Below, piece by piece: positions 24,438 to 36,998 of a stretch of DNA of 64,000 nucleotides (position 1 is its first letter; every line of letters starts with the position of its first letter). The translations under genes and the position numbers were made by a program. The stretch is from Diadema setosum (lineage: Eukaryota; Echinodermata; Echinoidea; Diadematoida; Diadematidae). The notes below the pieces were generated by a model that saw nothing but the letters and a program-made list of their open reading frames with translations, was not told where the DNA came from and made no database searches. The stretch spans positions 22,590,199 through 22,654,198 of the forward strand of contig CM067070.1 in the NCBI GenBank assembly GCA_033980235.1, read 5' to 3'.

Positions 24438-24801
24438 CCGTATTTCTTACTACATCCATGTATTATGACATCTATATTAGTTTTTACAGAATGATGCAAA
24501 ATGAGGATAGCCGTGGAAGTATAGGGTTATAAAAGGAGAAGAACAAGGAGTATAAGTGTCACCAGAAATATATCCAAAACGTCTTTCATCCTTCATCCTA
24601 AATATGAATAGCCATGGCCGCGGTCCCGATGATCTCATAAACTTGGCTCCCTAGCTTTAAAAAATGTAGCGCCGGCCCTGATATGGGCTACCAAGCCATC
24701 TTCTCAGATGGATAATGAAACCAACAGGCAAAGAAAATTCTCACACTAATTATAATGATAAACCAGCAATCATCATCATCATCATTTTCATCATCACTTA
24801 A

Positions 24802-25152
24802 AGGCATTGCGTACCATTGGGAGTAGTGATTTAAAACGTTTTCGAGCTTTAATATTTTGGTGCATACGTGTATGTGTAGGTCAGTTGTATCACAAAACAT
24901 CCTACAACACACAAGTTTCGCAATAAACCCTAAAATATAAGAATATTATCACTAGTCGTAAATGTAGATGGTTTAGTCTAGAAACAGTTTTGCTTGTTCA
25001 CATTCTCTATTTTAACAATACATATTATTGATTATACTGATTAACATTTCTCATTGGTTGTTTCTATCCCTAACTCACATAATGTATTAGAACTATTTGG
25101 AAACACTGAAGCTGTTTTTTTTTTTTTCATCTGCAAATGGTAAATAATGCCT
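24802..25152 (+). mobile_element. TTAA-flanked MITE, family K1, copy 1
   Basis: AGGCATTG...AATGCCT ends between TTAA repeats (24798-24801, 25153-25156). Shares the blocks ggttgtttctatccctaact and tcatctgcaaatggtaaata with the copies at 31818 and 60651, all in the same orientation. Confidence 0.85.
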
Positions 25153-25228
25153 TTAACTCATATTTGGCTTGACACTGATGAATTTTACTACAAAGCGTAA
25201 TTTGCATGTAACACTCTTGCCCCATCCC

Positions 25229-25312
25229 AAAACAACAATAACAACAACGACAACGACGACAACAACAACAACAACAACTGCAACAGCAACAAGAACAAGA
25301 ACAACAACATTA
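25229..25312. repeat. (AAC)n-type microsatellite
   Basis: Interrupted AAC/ACG trinucleotide tract. Confidence 0.9.
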
Positions 25313-25726
25313 ACAATAAACATGCAAATACCATGCACGGTAAATAAAGCTAATAATTATTTCTCCCTCTTGTCTGTGTGAAATACATGCAACATTCAGT
25401 TGGGTATGGATACTTCCGTCTCCCTGATTCAGCACTGCTCAACCTTTCATGGCGGCTTTTATTAATCTCTGCTTTGACACAATGATTATTCACGTACAGT
25501 GAAGCAGGTGAATGAGGGAGTGACCTGCGAATACCATACCTTGTCATCTGTCAATAGAGGGCGCTGATCCTCACAATCCATGGAGCTCAGCGACAACTTG
25601 CCTGTCCAAAGAATAGCGAATATACGTTCTCAATCGCTGCTGCCTCTAATTCCCCCTCTCTACCCCTCATTATTCTAACTTTCTCCCTCCCTGCCCCCTC
25701 TCCCTGGAGTGACATACCGATAACAA

Positions 25727-25985
25727 TTGAAGAGTTTTATTGCAAAATGAGCTAAGCGCCATTTTTACACATTTCAATGTAAGTCCATCATCAGATAGAG
25801 CAAAATAAAACCTTTCCAATAATAACTCACTTGTGACATAACAAGGAATATTCTAGAAGTTATGATTACAAAATAATCCTGTATATGATCTTATTATTTT
25901 CTTCGTTTTTTTTTTAGGAGCTTTAATCCACATATCTCAACCTGACAACAATGGAGTTAGCTCGTTTTGCAATAAAACTCTTCAA
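25727..25985. mobile_element. MITE with TTGAAGAGTTTTATTGCAAAA ends
   Basis: The left end ttgaagagttttattgcaaa and the right end tttgcaataaaactcttcaa are perfect inverted repeats. The internal agctaa words also pair. A related element with TGAAGAGTTTGTTTGCAAAA ends is at 60086. Confidence 0.85.
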
Positions 25986-26819
25986 GCATTTAGAAGGAAT
26001 TTTCCTGACAAGGGCAAATAGCAATGATAACGACGATTGGATGACATTGAACTTTAATCACTATATTGCACTGACGTCCGTCCCTGGGGCATGGAAGACG
26101 TAACAAACATTAAACACTGTGACTGTTAAACATCAGAAACAGCAATACATTGTACTTGTTGGCAAAACGTGAAACTATTTACGATGAAATCACGTCAGTG
26201 AGAATTTTGATATATCATAATTATCGAATGGCAACAATGATTTAAACTGGACCTCCAGACGATTTTCTAGTTCGTGTGAAAATACCAGTATATCTTATCA
26301 AACCAACCACATGAAGAGTTTCGGTATAACGAAATAAAAGCTTTTAATTAGAATGTATGCTCAATAGTGCAACCCACGATAGATTCTAAATAGTCATGTG
26401 GATGGTCCCCTTATAAACAATAACGAAACAAACTACACACGAAAGAGAGGTTAACCAATTGCCCCCCCCCCTCAAAAAGAAAGACAGAAAAGAAAAAAAG
26501 AAGCAACAACGTTGGAAAAAGGCAAGTAAAACGTAATTTTCAGAGGCCTGCCGCATACGGAAAATAAACTGGTATGGTCTTGATTAAGTTTTTGCTGGTT
26601 TAAAGTCTGAAGATCGGGTGGTCGACAACTCATACAACACGTAAAGACGCGATGGTTGCTCTTATGAATATTCATGAGGCGAGGCGAAACTTTTGCACGC
26701 ATTGTCCTCTCAGCCTCGTGGTACAGGCGGTCCGCAACCCGAAAGCCACGCCTACTAGTACTTCCGTAATTGATAGCCGTACACATTCTAAATGTACTTC
26801 ACAGGAATGTACTCTGAGG

Positions 26820-26827
26820 TATAAAAT
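26820..26827 (+). promoter_or_regulatory. TATA-box candidate for the Rh gene
   Basis: TATAAAAT lies about 500 bp upstream of the Rh start codon, in a region otherwise free of repeats. It would give a 5'UTR of roughly 470 nt if unspliced. No start-site data; inference. Confidence 0.3.
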
Positions 26828-27322
26828 GAATAAATCTCTTGTTTATCCACATCAATCCACGACAGTATCCCAGCCGATAGGTCGTTATCCCCTGCGTACT
26901 ACGAACACACCGTTTTACTGGTAGTTCAGAGTCTGATGTTTTGAGACACCCCAGAGATCTCACCCTCAAATTTCCAGATCTGAGCTTGTAGGATTCATCT
27001 TCTTCGCGTATTTACACCCGCGGGCCAATTGATCCATTAAAGTGAACTTCAACCAGATATTGACCTCGAGTATACACGGTTGCTATCAGTAGTACCAATT
27101 CCCCGGTTTCGTCCAAAAACTTGTTTCGGTATAGCTGATCGGCTTGACGCTCTGCTGAGCTCGATCTGAAACATTTCACAGAGCAGTTGCAGAGCGCGAC
27201 GTTAAACATCGCCATCGTATGCACAGGACTATTAACACTGCGACAAACAACAATAACATAACAAAAAATCACACTGTAACTTGCTCTGAGAGTTCGACAT
27301 CAGCAACGAGTTCGACATCAAG

Positions 27323-27479
27323 ATGGGTTTCTTTCGGGGCAAACTGACAGCGGTGCTGCTGATCTTCGAGATCCTGTTCGTCATCCTGTTCGCCGTCTTC
27401 GTCCGCTACGATCCCCACGTCGCCGCCCCGGGCGCCAAGGACGACGAAGACTTCTATCCCGTGGACAAATACTACGGGC
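27323..27479 (+). CDS. Rh-type ammonium transporter, coding exon 1
   Basis: ATG at 27323; the exon ends at 27479 before gtgagt. It encodes residues 1-52 plus the first base of codon 53 (MGFFRGKLTA...VDKYYG). Residues 8-27 form a strong membrane helix (TM1), followed by an acidic extracellular loop (APGAKDDEDFYP). Joined to exon 2 it reads [14 protein letters not shown], the family motif before TM2 of Rh glycoproteins (RhAG, RhBG, RhCG). These proteins conduct NH3/NH4+ (and possibly CO2) across plasma membranes as trimers. Unlike some vertebrate members, the loop has no N-x-S/T glycosylation site. GC content is far above the surroundings. Which Rh subtype it is cannot be decided from two exons. 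Confidence 0.9.
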
Positions 27480-27625
27480 GTGAGTAGGCCTACGTGTTTG
27501 TTATTATTATTCATTGTATTGGTTCGTCGGAGAAACCCCGCAAATTATTAATACAAATAGTATTTATTATAATCACAAATAAGAGTGCAAAATAAAACAA
27601 TATTCAATGCATAATAATTCCTTAT

Positions 27626-27838
27626 GCGCTGTGGCATAGTGAATAAGACTCTCGACTCCCAATCGGAGAACCCGAGTTCGAATCCCGCCCAGTGCTGACG
27701 TCCTTGGACAAGATGTTTTACCCACCATGTCCCTCTCGGAACAGGTGTATGAATGGGTACATGACAACTCTAGGGGCAGGGCCCTTTGGTAGAGCTGTGG
27801 CAACACAGGTTACCCTGAGTAAAAAAGACCCTATTATT
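27626..27838 (+). mobile_element. tRNA-derived SINE, copy 1
   Basis: The head gcgctgtggcatagtgaata has an A box (tggcatagtgaa, 27632-27643), and gagttcgaatcccg (27674-27687) is a good B box. Both are RNA polymerase III internal promoter parts. A tRNA-unrelated body (gtccttggacaagatgtttta...) and a (ATT)n tail follow. The same body start (tccttggacaag) recurs in the copy at 55367. A functional tRNA is excluded by the broken stems and the body. Confidence 0.8.
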
Positions 27839-28474
27839 ATTGTATGCCCCATGGTATGATAAATAGGCATTGTGTACAGGACAAAGGCGACAAAAAGTGT
27901 GTAGGCATTGGTCCTTGATAGGGAGGGGGATGGTGTGGGTGGGGAGGACATTAGAGGGGGTTGGAGAGGGGCTAGATCATTATAAGTGAGATGATATATT
28001 ATATATTCATTTCGTCAAAGTCGCACCATTTTGTCATTGTTGAGAACACACATATGAGCATGAGTCCAAATGCGTCATCAGCAATCGGCGGCTTCTAGTA
28101 TGGGCCTAATGATGTCCCGGCGAAGTTCGGTTTCGTCGTGGATCAGATACGCTCAATCAAAGTCCAACTCGTAATGACACTTTTGAGAGCATGTAATCAG
28201 GCACACTACAAAAAACCGGGACAATTTCAGTTACATATATTCCTATATCGTCGTGCAATATGTTTTTGAATCTTGACTCGCATGAGCTACCACCCCGTCT
28301 TCTAAAAATAAACTGTTTATTGTTGATGATAACGAGCCTGACTAACTCCATGGATTTTAGCTGAACTGTGCGAGCTGCTGAGCGTGAAAAAGAAAACTTA
28401 CAACAGCGATTGTACAATTTAATACGGTGTGACTGATAAGACGAGGTAGTTCAGACAAAATTAAATGTATTACC

Positions 28475-28535
28475 AGGCCTCCTCCTCCTCCTCCTCCTCC
28501 TCCTCCTCCTCCTCCTCCTCCTCCTCCTCCTCCTC

Positions 28536-28619
<84 letters not shown>

Positions 28620-28660
28620 TACTACTACTGCTACTACACCTACTATTACTACCACCACCA
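28475..28660. repeat. (TCC)n then (TAC)n compound microsatellite
   Basis: About 20 TCC units pass directly into about 30 TAC units. Confidence 0.95.
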
Positions 28661-29852
28661 GCTGACTACTTATACTAATACTGATAACATATAATATATA
28701 GTAATGATCATGACTATTATATGATAATATGATGACGACGTTGATGATGGGGATAATGAACAATATGAACATATTGACGAAAACGAGGGGGCTGTAATCA
28801 GAGACCATATGAACGGGATGGTTTAGGGTGTTGATCTATAAAGGTGAAACTCATTGAACTTGTATCAATAAAGACCATTTGAAAGAGTCAAAGTAAACAG
28901 GGAGCTTTGGGAATGAAAGGTTGAGGTCTATTTTTTGAGAATGTGCAAGATAGCTTTTTTGTTTTGTTTTTGTTTTTGTCTACCGAGCTTTTAATCGCTT
29001 CCCCCACCCCCATCCTCCCAAGTCCTTGAGCCTCAACAGTGCAAAAAGACCGGAAAATAATTGTTCGGTTGACATGCACGTACGATTTCAAACGATTTGC
29101 ATGACAACGATGTCATTCCTTTGAAGACCATTGTTTTGGTGACTGAATGTCTGAAACAGGGGATCATTGTTTTAATACTTCACGTGTCTCGGGTTTTATT
29201 TCATGTTCGTTGTCAACAAACATCAAGTGCGTAGTAATGATGTGACGCAATGATGTGGAAGAAGTATCTTGTTTTTTGCTTGTTGAAAGGAAAACTACAC
29301 CGTGACACACATAATCCAAAAGTATGTTTCAAGCATTATACAATACCGAAATCAATATTATAAAAAAATAATGCTTCAAAGTAATCAAGGTATCGATTTC
29401 CTCTGACCCAATAGAATTAGGGAAAAAAGCACACGGAGAACGGAGAGAACTGAAAGAAATGGAAAGAAAGACCAAAAAAAAAAAAAAGAAGAAGAAGAAG
29501 AAGAAGAAGAAGAAGAATATCAATGAAAACTATGAATTCTTTTTGTCTTAAATGTCTGATTTCATTGGAGTCAGATCAAGTAGTGCACAGTCAACATTTT
29601 TATATTGTTTGTTCTTGTCCTGAATGCCTACATGACAAAGACGAGTATGTGTCTCACTCAAGGATTACCGTAAACTCATTACCTCCTCTTTGCTTCTTTT
29701 TTATTGGAAGTTGAACTCGAGTGTAAATATAGTTGTCGGTTTAAACTGATAAGGATATAAGAGTCGCTATCTGATAGTTGACAAGAGGCATGGACTCTAT
29801 AAAAGAAAGGCAGGTCAAAATCGAGTCATGCACGCGTGTTAAAACACACACA

Positions 29853-29907
<55 letters not shown>

Positions 29908-31018
29908 CGATATCTCTCTCACAGTTATCTGGCAGCCATCAACAATCTTCCCAGCTGGTATTTATAGTTGATTATTGATATTGGAGTAATAGCTTTAGTG
30001 AAGAACATGCGACCAGTGCATGGCATTGTATAAAAGTCCCTGTATTACTGCACGTATACAAAGGATTAATACGCGTATCTTCGGTATAGTCAATATTGCA
30101 CAGCAAAATGCAAGTTACCTGGATTCCAAGCAAAACTTTTAACATAGATTTCCTTGCCTTCTTTTCCCATACGGCATCTTTGGTGCCAAGAGACATGTCC
30201 ATGCTGATTTGAAATTGTGTTTGTTAGAGAATTATGTGTGCGTTTGCAGTCGTACTGAGTATTCTGTTCTGTGCAGGACTGAACAGTGCATGGACCGTCT
30301 GATAACCACACATATTGTTCTCGTACCAAATTAAGTGGCTACCCATATAAATTATCTTTGCCTGTTTTGTTTTGACCTCTCCCTCGCTTCTGTCTGTCTC
30401 TATCTCTATAACACACACTATATAACACTATTTAACACAATTACACAACACAACACCGCTTTTCTCTCAGACCACCCTTTCTGTTTTATGACCTGAAGAG
30501 AGACTGGTACAAAACAATTTGGCGCCAAGAAATTTGCATTGAAAATAAATATTTTTGTGAGGTATCATTGACCCTTACAAACCGACAAAGTAGTGCTCAC
30601 ATTCTTTCGCTCTTTATACTCTCCGAGATCGCATCGGAGGTCGGGCCACCTGTCACCCGTTGCCATGGCACGTTGGCGCGCAATTGTAGAGGCTGGGGCT
30701 GTGATTGGCTATAAGTTATGGTCATGGATGCGACGCGACACCCTACACGCACGCATGACCGCGCGTCTCGCGTGCATGTGGAAGGCTATACATACGAGGT
30801 CATCGCATCTTCTCAATGGACGCACGTGTAGAAACGCATGCTGTTCTGTCATAGTAAATCAGTCACCCGTATGTTCGTGGCGTTCCCCCAGACATTGGGT
30901 GAGGTGGTATAGGTGGGAGGGTGGGGGTGAGGGTGGAGGTGGGGTGGAGCCAGGGACTAATGTATTACGTGACGTTTGGACGAAAGGAAGATGCACATTT
31001 CTTCTTTTAGTTCATCAG
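28661..31018. other. Intronic sequence with simple repeats
   Basis: (A)n(GAA)n at 29473-29517 and (CA)n at 29843-29905. A GC-richer patch near 30600-30960 has an open frame without recognisable domains. Confidence 0.5.
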
Positions 31019-31164
31019 GGGGGCATTTCATGAAGGAACTTGTCGGATAAAATATCTGACAAGTCAATTATTTATTCGGATTGGCTGATTTCTCTGAACT
31101 TGTCGGATACAATTGACTTGTCGGATATTTTATCAGACAAGTTCCTTCATGAAATGCCGCCCAG
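31019..31164. mobile_element. Short hairpin MITE (GGGCATTTCATGAAGGAACTTGTC)
   Basis: The arms (ggcatttcatgaaggaactt, gataaaatatc, gacaagtcaatt) pair almost perfectly with the right half (aattgacttgtcggatattt, aagttccttcatgaaatgcc). About 146 bp in all with a loop of about 35. Its core word gacaagt also marks the hairpin at 63518. Confidence 0.8.
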
Positions 31165-31817
31165 GTTTCTTTTTTTAAATTGTTTTCTTGAGTGATTTGC
31201 TTTAAATAAAATTGAATTCATCTCTATAACGCAATCGACCGGGAAGCAATGGATACCAGTAAGTAAGTATTTTTGTAACATTTCAAATTTTTCGCAACAA
31301 CAAGATTTTCTTGAAGAGAAAATGACAGCCTACTGAAGGACACACAGGAGAAATGACAAGGCATCATAGTCACTTTTAACATATTCATCTTGGATGTTGT
31401 TATCTAAAATCAATTTGAAATATAGTGATCAATCTGCTTTTTCTCTATTCTAAGGAAACTCACTGGTATTATCTTTATTTGGGAACATCTCGAGAGCCTG
31501 TTTGAAACAAAATAACGAAGCTATGCCTTGAATCCCCGTCTGGCTTAGTTGTTATTGTTTTGTTTTTGTTTTGCGTTTTTTAAGAAAAGCATAAACAAAA
31601 AAAGAAAAGCATACACAGAGAAAATCATCAAACTCTGCCAGCCACTCATATCAAATGTCTGGAAGTGTAAATGGTAAAACAATTCGTTGCAAACATCCTT
31701 ACTCTAGACGTTTGACATGCCGAAAGGCTCTATATCATAAAGTTGAACTTTGGCTCGCGACATTAATAGCATGTTTGAGGTGGGGAAAGCACGCTCCCTT
31801 GTCTAGAAGTAGTTTAA

Positions 31818-32166
31818 AGGTCCAGTTTACCTTTGGGAGCAGTGGTTTCAAAAATGTTCCAGATATCACATTTGATGCATATGTGTAGGTCTGTTGTATC
31901 ATAAAACATCCTACCATATGAAATATTTGCAATAAAACCTAAAATATAAGGAGATATAAGGGTTTTTCTCAATAAACCGTAACTGTATACGGTTTAGTCT
32001 GGAAACATTTTTATTATAACTATTGTTCACATTTTGTGTATTTAACAACACTTAACATCGATTATACGGATTCAAATTTCGACAGTGGTTGTTTCTATCC
32101 CTAACTCACATTTTAGAACTATTTTAAAGCACCAATGCTTTCATCTGCAAATGGTAAATTATGCCT
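31818..32166 (+). mobile_element. TTAA-flanked MITE, family K1, copy 2
   Basis: AGGTCCAGTTTACC...ATGCCT ends between TTAA at 31814-31817 and 32167-32170. Very close to the 60651 copy over its whole length (tttacctttgggagca, agatatcacatttgatgcat). Confidence 0.85.
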
Positions 32167-35100
32167 TTAATAGGGTGGGCGTCGTGTGCGACTATACATT
32201 AATGATATGTTATCGCAACATTTTCACCCGTGAATTTAATTTAATTCAATTTAATTGCATAAATTGATTTCTGCAACCACTTTATAAACATTGCTTTGCA
32301 AATAAAATACATATAGGCCTGTGCACAAAATAAAATAAAAGTACAGGGTACATGTTTATTTCGTTATACTTGTACTTACTTTGTAGTATTCACTTCGTAA
32401 GAAAAAACTATTCTAATTTAATACAGGCCCTTCATGGTTAATGAGCAATGAAAAAAAATATCTATTTCTGGAAGGTTTAATGGGTTTGCATGCGTTGACA
32501 CAGAGCAAAGCTTGAAATCGTGAAAACCTTGGATGACAAAGAGGCCAATGATATAATACAAATGGCCCCAATGACCTCAGTGGTGTTTTCTTTCACACTT
32601 TAACCCTATTCCCACCCGGGGGGGGGGGGGAGGGGCATTTTGACCCCCTCAACGTATCGCGTGATTACTCCGCAACGCGTGATGCTCTCGCCGCGACATT
32701 TTATGACTTTTTTCTTTCAAGTATCGCGCAACTTTTAGACCAAATTTGTCGCTCCCGGGCACACCGTTTTGAAACCACGCTCCTTTGAATAAAATTTGTC
32801 TACCCAAAAATTGCTCAAAAACATGATTTTGTGTACAAATCCAATGTAAATTGTGTTTTGCAATTAATTCATATAAAAATAAACATTTTTACTTTCAATG
32901 GCTGATAATGATTTATTCTAGCCTGATTATGCTTTACAAAGTTTCTGCAACAAATTTTGACGAAAAATAACAAAAACAAAAAGTAAAAAACAAGGCAAAT
33001 ACATAAAAAATTCAATAAACAATAAAATACATAAGAAATAATTAAGAAGCCGAATTTTTGCTTCAATATTATTGTTGAGGATATTGAAAAGAATATGTTA
33101 AGCAGAAATTAGAAGTCTTGGAGCTTTATTTTTTGATTTATAGGGAAAAAAAATCATTTTTGCATAAATTAGCATAGATTAATTAATATAAAATACATAA
33201 ATTAGAATTTGAAAAATCTAAGTACATGTATACAGTCTTGTAGATTACATTGGCCTCTTCCGTAGTGCAAATTTTCGCGAGGATCGTGCGATCCACGACC
33301 GAGATCTGAATGGGGGGGGGGGGGGGGGCGAAAAAGCCCCCCCCCCCCCCGTGGCTTCAAGTCCCCCCCCCCCCCCCCCCCAAAAAAAAAAAAAAAACAA
33401 AAAAAAAAAAAACCGGTGGGATTAGGGTTAATTGTGAAATCAGAGATACCCTGCAACCAGGGAGTTTTCCCACCTCCCTGCTGCAACTACTTGTGTATAT
33501 CTGACACGGTATACAGGGGTGTATACTGACTACGTGTCTGTGTAAAAAAACCTCCCTGGTATTTATAAGGTGCATTAAATGTTTTTTTTTCCCCTTCTTT
33601 TTTTCTTTCTTTTTCTAACGCCATAAGGAGAGATGGCGTGAAATGTCGGTGTGATTACAAGGCACGTTCCCAGGGGAGATAAGTACAATGACCTGTCATA
33701 TCAGGTCCTCTACAAGCTTTGCTATCTACTAGACCGATTCCTGTTATAGTCTTCCTCCCAGGCTTTTTGATTTATCGTGATAAACACATCAGCTTTGGTG
33801 CCGATAGTTATGCGCAAATACCAAGAAAGCTGTGCAATACAAAGTCATGTTGACTTGTATTGGTCCACAGTACCCTGTGATCATCACCTATGTGGCCAAA
33901 AGAATATCCAAATATGTACCATAATCAAATTTCAAAATTGTTTTTCTCCTATTTTTCTTTAGATTACTTGCCCAAATGGACACGACCTAAAAAAGAAAGA
34001 AAGATAAATTCAAACCAAGATTCTGTCAATGACATTATCTGTCATTCATTGCCAATGTAGGCCTATATATAGTAATAATCATGAACAACAAGAGACATTG
34101 GCATAAATGCATGACACCTTCCCCTTTAGTCTAAGCATAACTTGCATGTTCCCCTGCAAATTTCCCTGCATTGTCTTGTTTTAGTCATACCTACATTATG
34201 TTTTAGACTATAATAACGACTGCCATTATTTTATGTTGTATTCATTATTTGAATAATGTCCGTATGTTTATTTTAGTGTTGGATAAACCTACATGCACTT
34301 GTTATTTTTTATGTTCACACATTCATTCAACTGCTTTTCATTCAGATGAATCGGAATTGGATTGAAGTATGTTATAGAAATTGTCTTCAGTGCATTTTTT
34401 CTTTCCCTTTCCATAATGGTAATACATTGTAGTTGGTAATAAAGTTTCAAGTTGATTTATTTCATTTCCACTTAGAAATACAATGAAACACTCGTATACA
34501 CAGATGCCAGGATATCAGTACCACAATGCGATGAACAGAATAACATTGTAAAAGAGATACAGGTAAATTATTAACAGAGATACAAATAACTGTTACGTCA
34601 CTGTTGTAAATGCATAAAGAATATTGCTCGAAATGGAGGGGACTGCTAAAAAGCAGAGCTTGTAGAATGCAGTCCCCTCATAGAGAAAAAAATATAATTG
34701 CCAACCCCCCCCCCAACAATAACAAATTTTCCCAGATCAATATTATTCATATAATTCTTTTTGAATAAAGGCATTCTTTTCTTTTTTATATTTTTCGACG
34801 TCCGTATTTCCCTACTTCATAAACTGTCATTCCTTTCAATTGTACTCATGTCAGCATCTGGAAATCTACACCCTACAAATAATGCTTTTAAATGTAGATT
34901 CCTCATACTTCACACGTTCAGTTGTCTTAATCGCTGTATTTGACAATTCATCCAATCAATTTTTTTGTTATGTTATATATAAATGGTTTATTTGTTGAAA
35001 CGTGCAATGGAACGATGAAAATAAACAAGCACACAATCAAAATGTATAGTTGTTATTAATTATTCATGAATTATCGTTATTACGAATATTTGTCTACATA

Positions 35101-36099
35101 GGCCTACACCATTATTACTTCATTTTTGTGTGATGGGCGATAGTACACGAATTATGGATGCATGAACTTAAAGTCGTGACCAGCCAAGTGCATCATTACC
35201 CAAGTATGCAATCATTGTTAATTTGATTTATACACCATTATAGGAAGCACCAAGGTTTTCAAATTATGAGGTAGTCATACGTGGTGATCGCGTGAGCAAA
35301 CTGCCCGCGTTTGGTTGAACTGCAAACAGTTGTTGACAATATCTCACCTGCATTCCGTGTTGACCGTCATGTAAGCATAAAAGATCTATGGGGCTACAGG
35401 TTAGGGTCAGTTTCGATGTTGTTTGGGTTGTCTGACAATTTACTTTCTTTTGTTAGGGAAGGAAGGCTTTGGTGCTCAATATTGACCTGACGAATACACA
35501 AGCAATCATAACAATTTGGGAAATTTTGTAGGCCCGAAAACATTCCGGAGAAGCCGTACAAGATCGAGAATATCGTTAATTGGTGATAACAGCGAAATAT
35601 GAGACGTCTTTTGATATTTAGACTGATCATGCGCACATGTCATTAAACGAAACGTGCGCTCCCTACGTCTGTCTTTTGTTGTTGTTTTTTGCTATCCTCC
35701 TTGTTTTGTTTTGTTTTGTTTTGCTTTTTTTGTGTGTTTTTTTTTAAGGGGGATCTGGGTCTGGGATAAGTTAAGATTTGTTCTGATGATGTGAATTGGA
35801 TGTACAGAATCCAATCAATCATAATCAGTATCACGTGACTCAGCGAATCGTACCACGGAGTTGGCATGGCCATTCAGCCTTTGGGTCACTCGGGTAAGTT
35901 TTGTTTTGCACTAGATATCGTACGTTTTTTTGATTAATGAAAGTAACATTTATCGAACATTTTGGGCTGTTTGATTCCCTAGGACCCCTGCTTTATGGAC
36001 GAACGCCCGCAATGTTCCAAACTGTTTCAGACCCAGGTGCCATAAATTTATGCACGGCACTGCGTGCCCACATGCAATCGTACCCGTCTGTGCGAGGAA
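32167..36099. other. Intronic sequence, few identifiable elements
   Basis: Contains a dispersed-repeat fragment near 32610-32770 (tgaccccctcaacgtatcgcg), the homopolymer cluster at 33313 and a short hairpin at 34634-34674 (ggggactgc / gcagtcccc). No gene supported. Confidence 0.5.
33313..33411. repeat. Poly-G / poly-C / poly-A cluster
   Basis: A G run, then two C runs, then A-rich runs, all within 100 bp. Run lengths are prone to sequencing error. Confidence 0.85.
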
Positions 36100-36356
36100 T
36101 ATCCCAGTCCGACCTGTCTCAGCGGCACACTGTCTACAGCGGCCACCTAGGTAGACAGGTGGCTGCTGTACGTACGGCCACTTTTCATAGCGCCACTTTT
36201 GCATTTCACCACTCCCCACGCGAGTTCCTGTCTGTAGCGACCATCTGTATATTATATCCTAATGGTCATTTTTTTTTTTTCGTCTTTATGTCTATTGGTA
36301 TTGCCGCTGGGCCTTGGTGGCTGCTATTGACAGGTTTGACCATAATGATATGTCCC
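36100..36356. repeat. Degraded dispersed repeat (CTGTCTGTAGCGACC / GGTGGCTGCTATTGACAGG)
   Basis: Variants of agcggccacctgtctatagcg-like words recur in both directions (ctgtctacagcggccacct, ctgtctgtagcgaccatctg, tggtggctgctattgacagg). A 140-codon open frame crosses it and is not regarded as a gene. Confidence 0.5.
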
Positions 36357-36402
36357 TAATTGGCCAGAGCGAGAGGTGGATTCCCAATGTGGAAAAGCAC
36401 CT

Positions 36403-36432
36403 GGGAAAAAAAAAAAAAAAAAAAAAAAAAAA
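36403..36432. repeat. Poly-A tract
   Basis: About 28 A. A poly-G tract (36601-36621) follows 170 bp later. Confidence 0.85.
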
Positions 36433-36693
36433 CAGGAGGCAGTGGGTAATAAAAAAGAGACAAGTCGAGATTTGAATAGGCTATTTATGTTTTTGTGGCA
36501 TTTATGATATAGATTGGACAGGCAAAGTAATGCTCCTCTGTTGTGTATAGCAGACAGGGACCTGCTGAATATTTTTCAGAGTGGGGGACCTGCAGGCCAT
36601 GGGGGGGGGGGGGGGGGGGGGAGGTCAAGCATCAGTGGTATTTAATGGGTATTATCTGATTTCTTTACACCTATTTGATAGTGTGAAGATATC

Positions 36694-36706
36694 CAAAAGA
36701 TATGAT
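36694..36706. repeat. Target-site duplication, left of the Penelope composite
   Basis: CAAAAGATATGAT directly before the outermost element sequence (atggagtc). The same 13 bases recur at 42507-42519 directly after the right end. Confidence 0.85.
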
Positions 36707-36721
36707 ATGGAGTCAAAAGGG

Positions 36722-36760
36722 GCCTGAGCTTTCGATCCTAGCAGAATCTTCGTCAGAGGC
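36722..36760 (-). ncRNA. Hammerhead-like ribozyme motif, copy 1
   Basis: Read on the minus strand: GCCT (stem I), CTGACGA core, one extra A, stem II GATTC/GGATC with loop TGCTA, GAA, then palindromic AGCT in the stem III position, cleavage-site C and AGGC closing stem I. Identical to the copies at 40365 and 42396. Confidence 0.7.
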
Positions 36761-36998
36761 AAAATGACAAACATGCAGGGACAGCAATCACATATAAGGA
36801 CTTCACACAACAAGAACAGACAGGGACAAGCTGGGTACACAGAACAAAGAAAACAAAGGAAGGGGTGGGAGGTCATGGGCAAGGAGCCCAACAGGTAAAA
36901 GGAGGGGGATTAAAGCAGGAAGGTGGACAGACAAAAGGCAGAGGAGAGGGGACAGACAAAAGGTAGAGGGGAGGGGACAGACAAAAGGCAGAGGGGGG

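Noticed and set aside
27626..27700. Possible tRNA gene
   Set aside because: A and B boxes are present but the stems are imperfect and a SINE body with an ATT tail follows.
30593..31033. 146-residue frame in a GC-rich patch
   Set aside because: Arg/Trp-rich composition with no motif, and its end overlaps a hairpin MITE. A 5' exon or regulatory patch cannot be excluded.
35937..36359. 140-residue open frame and an overlapping minus-strand frame
   Set aside because: Overlaps a degraded dispersed repeat with agcggccac words, has a T-run-derived Phe stretch and no domain.
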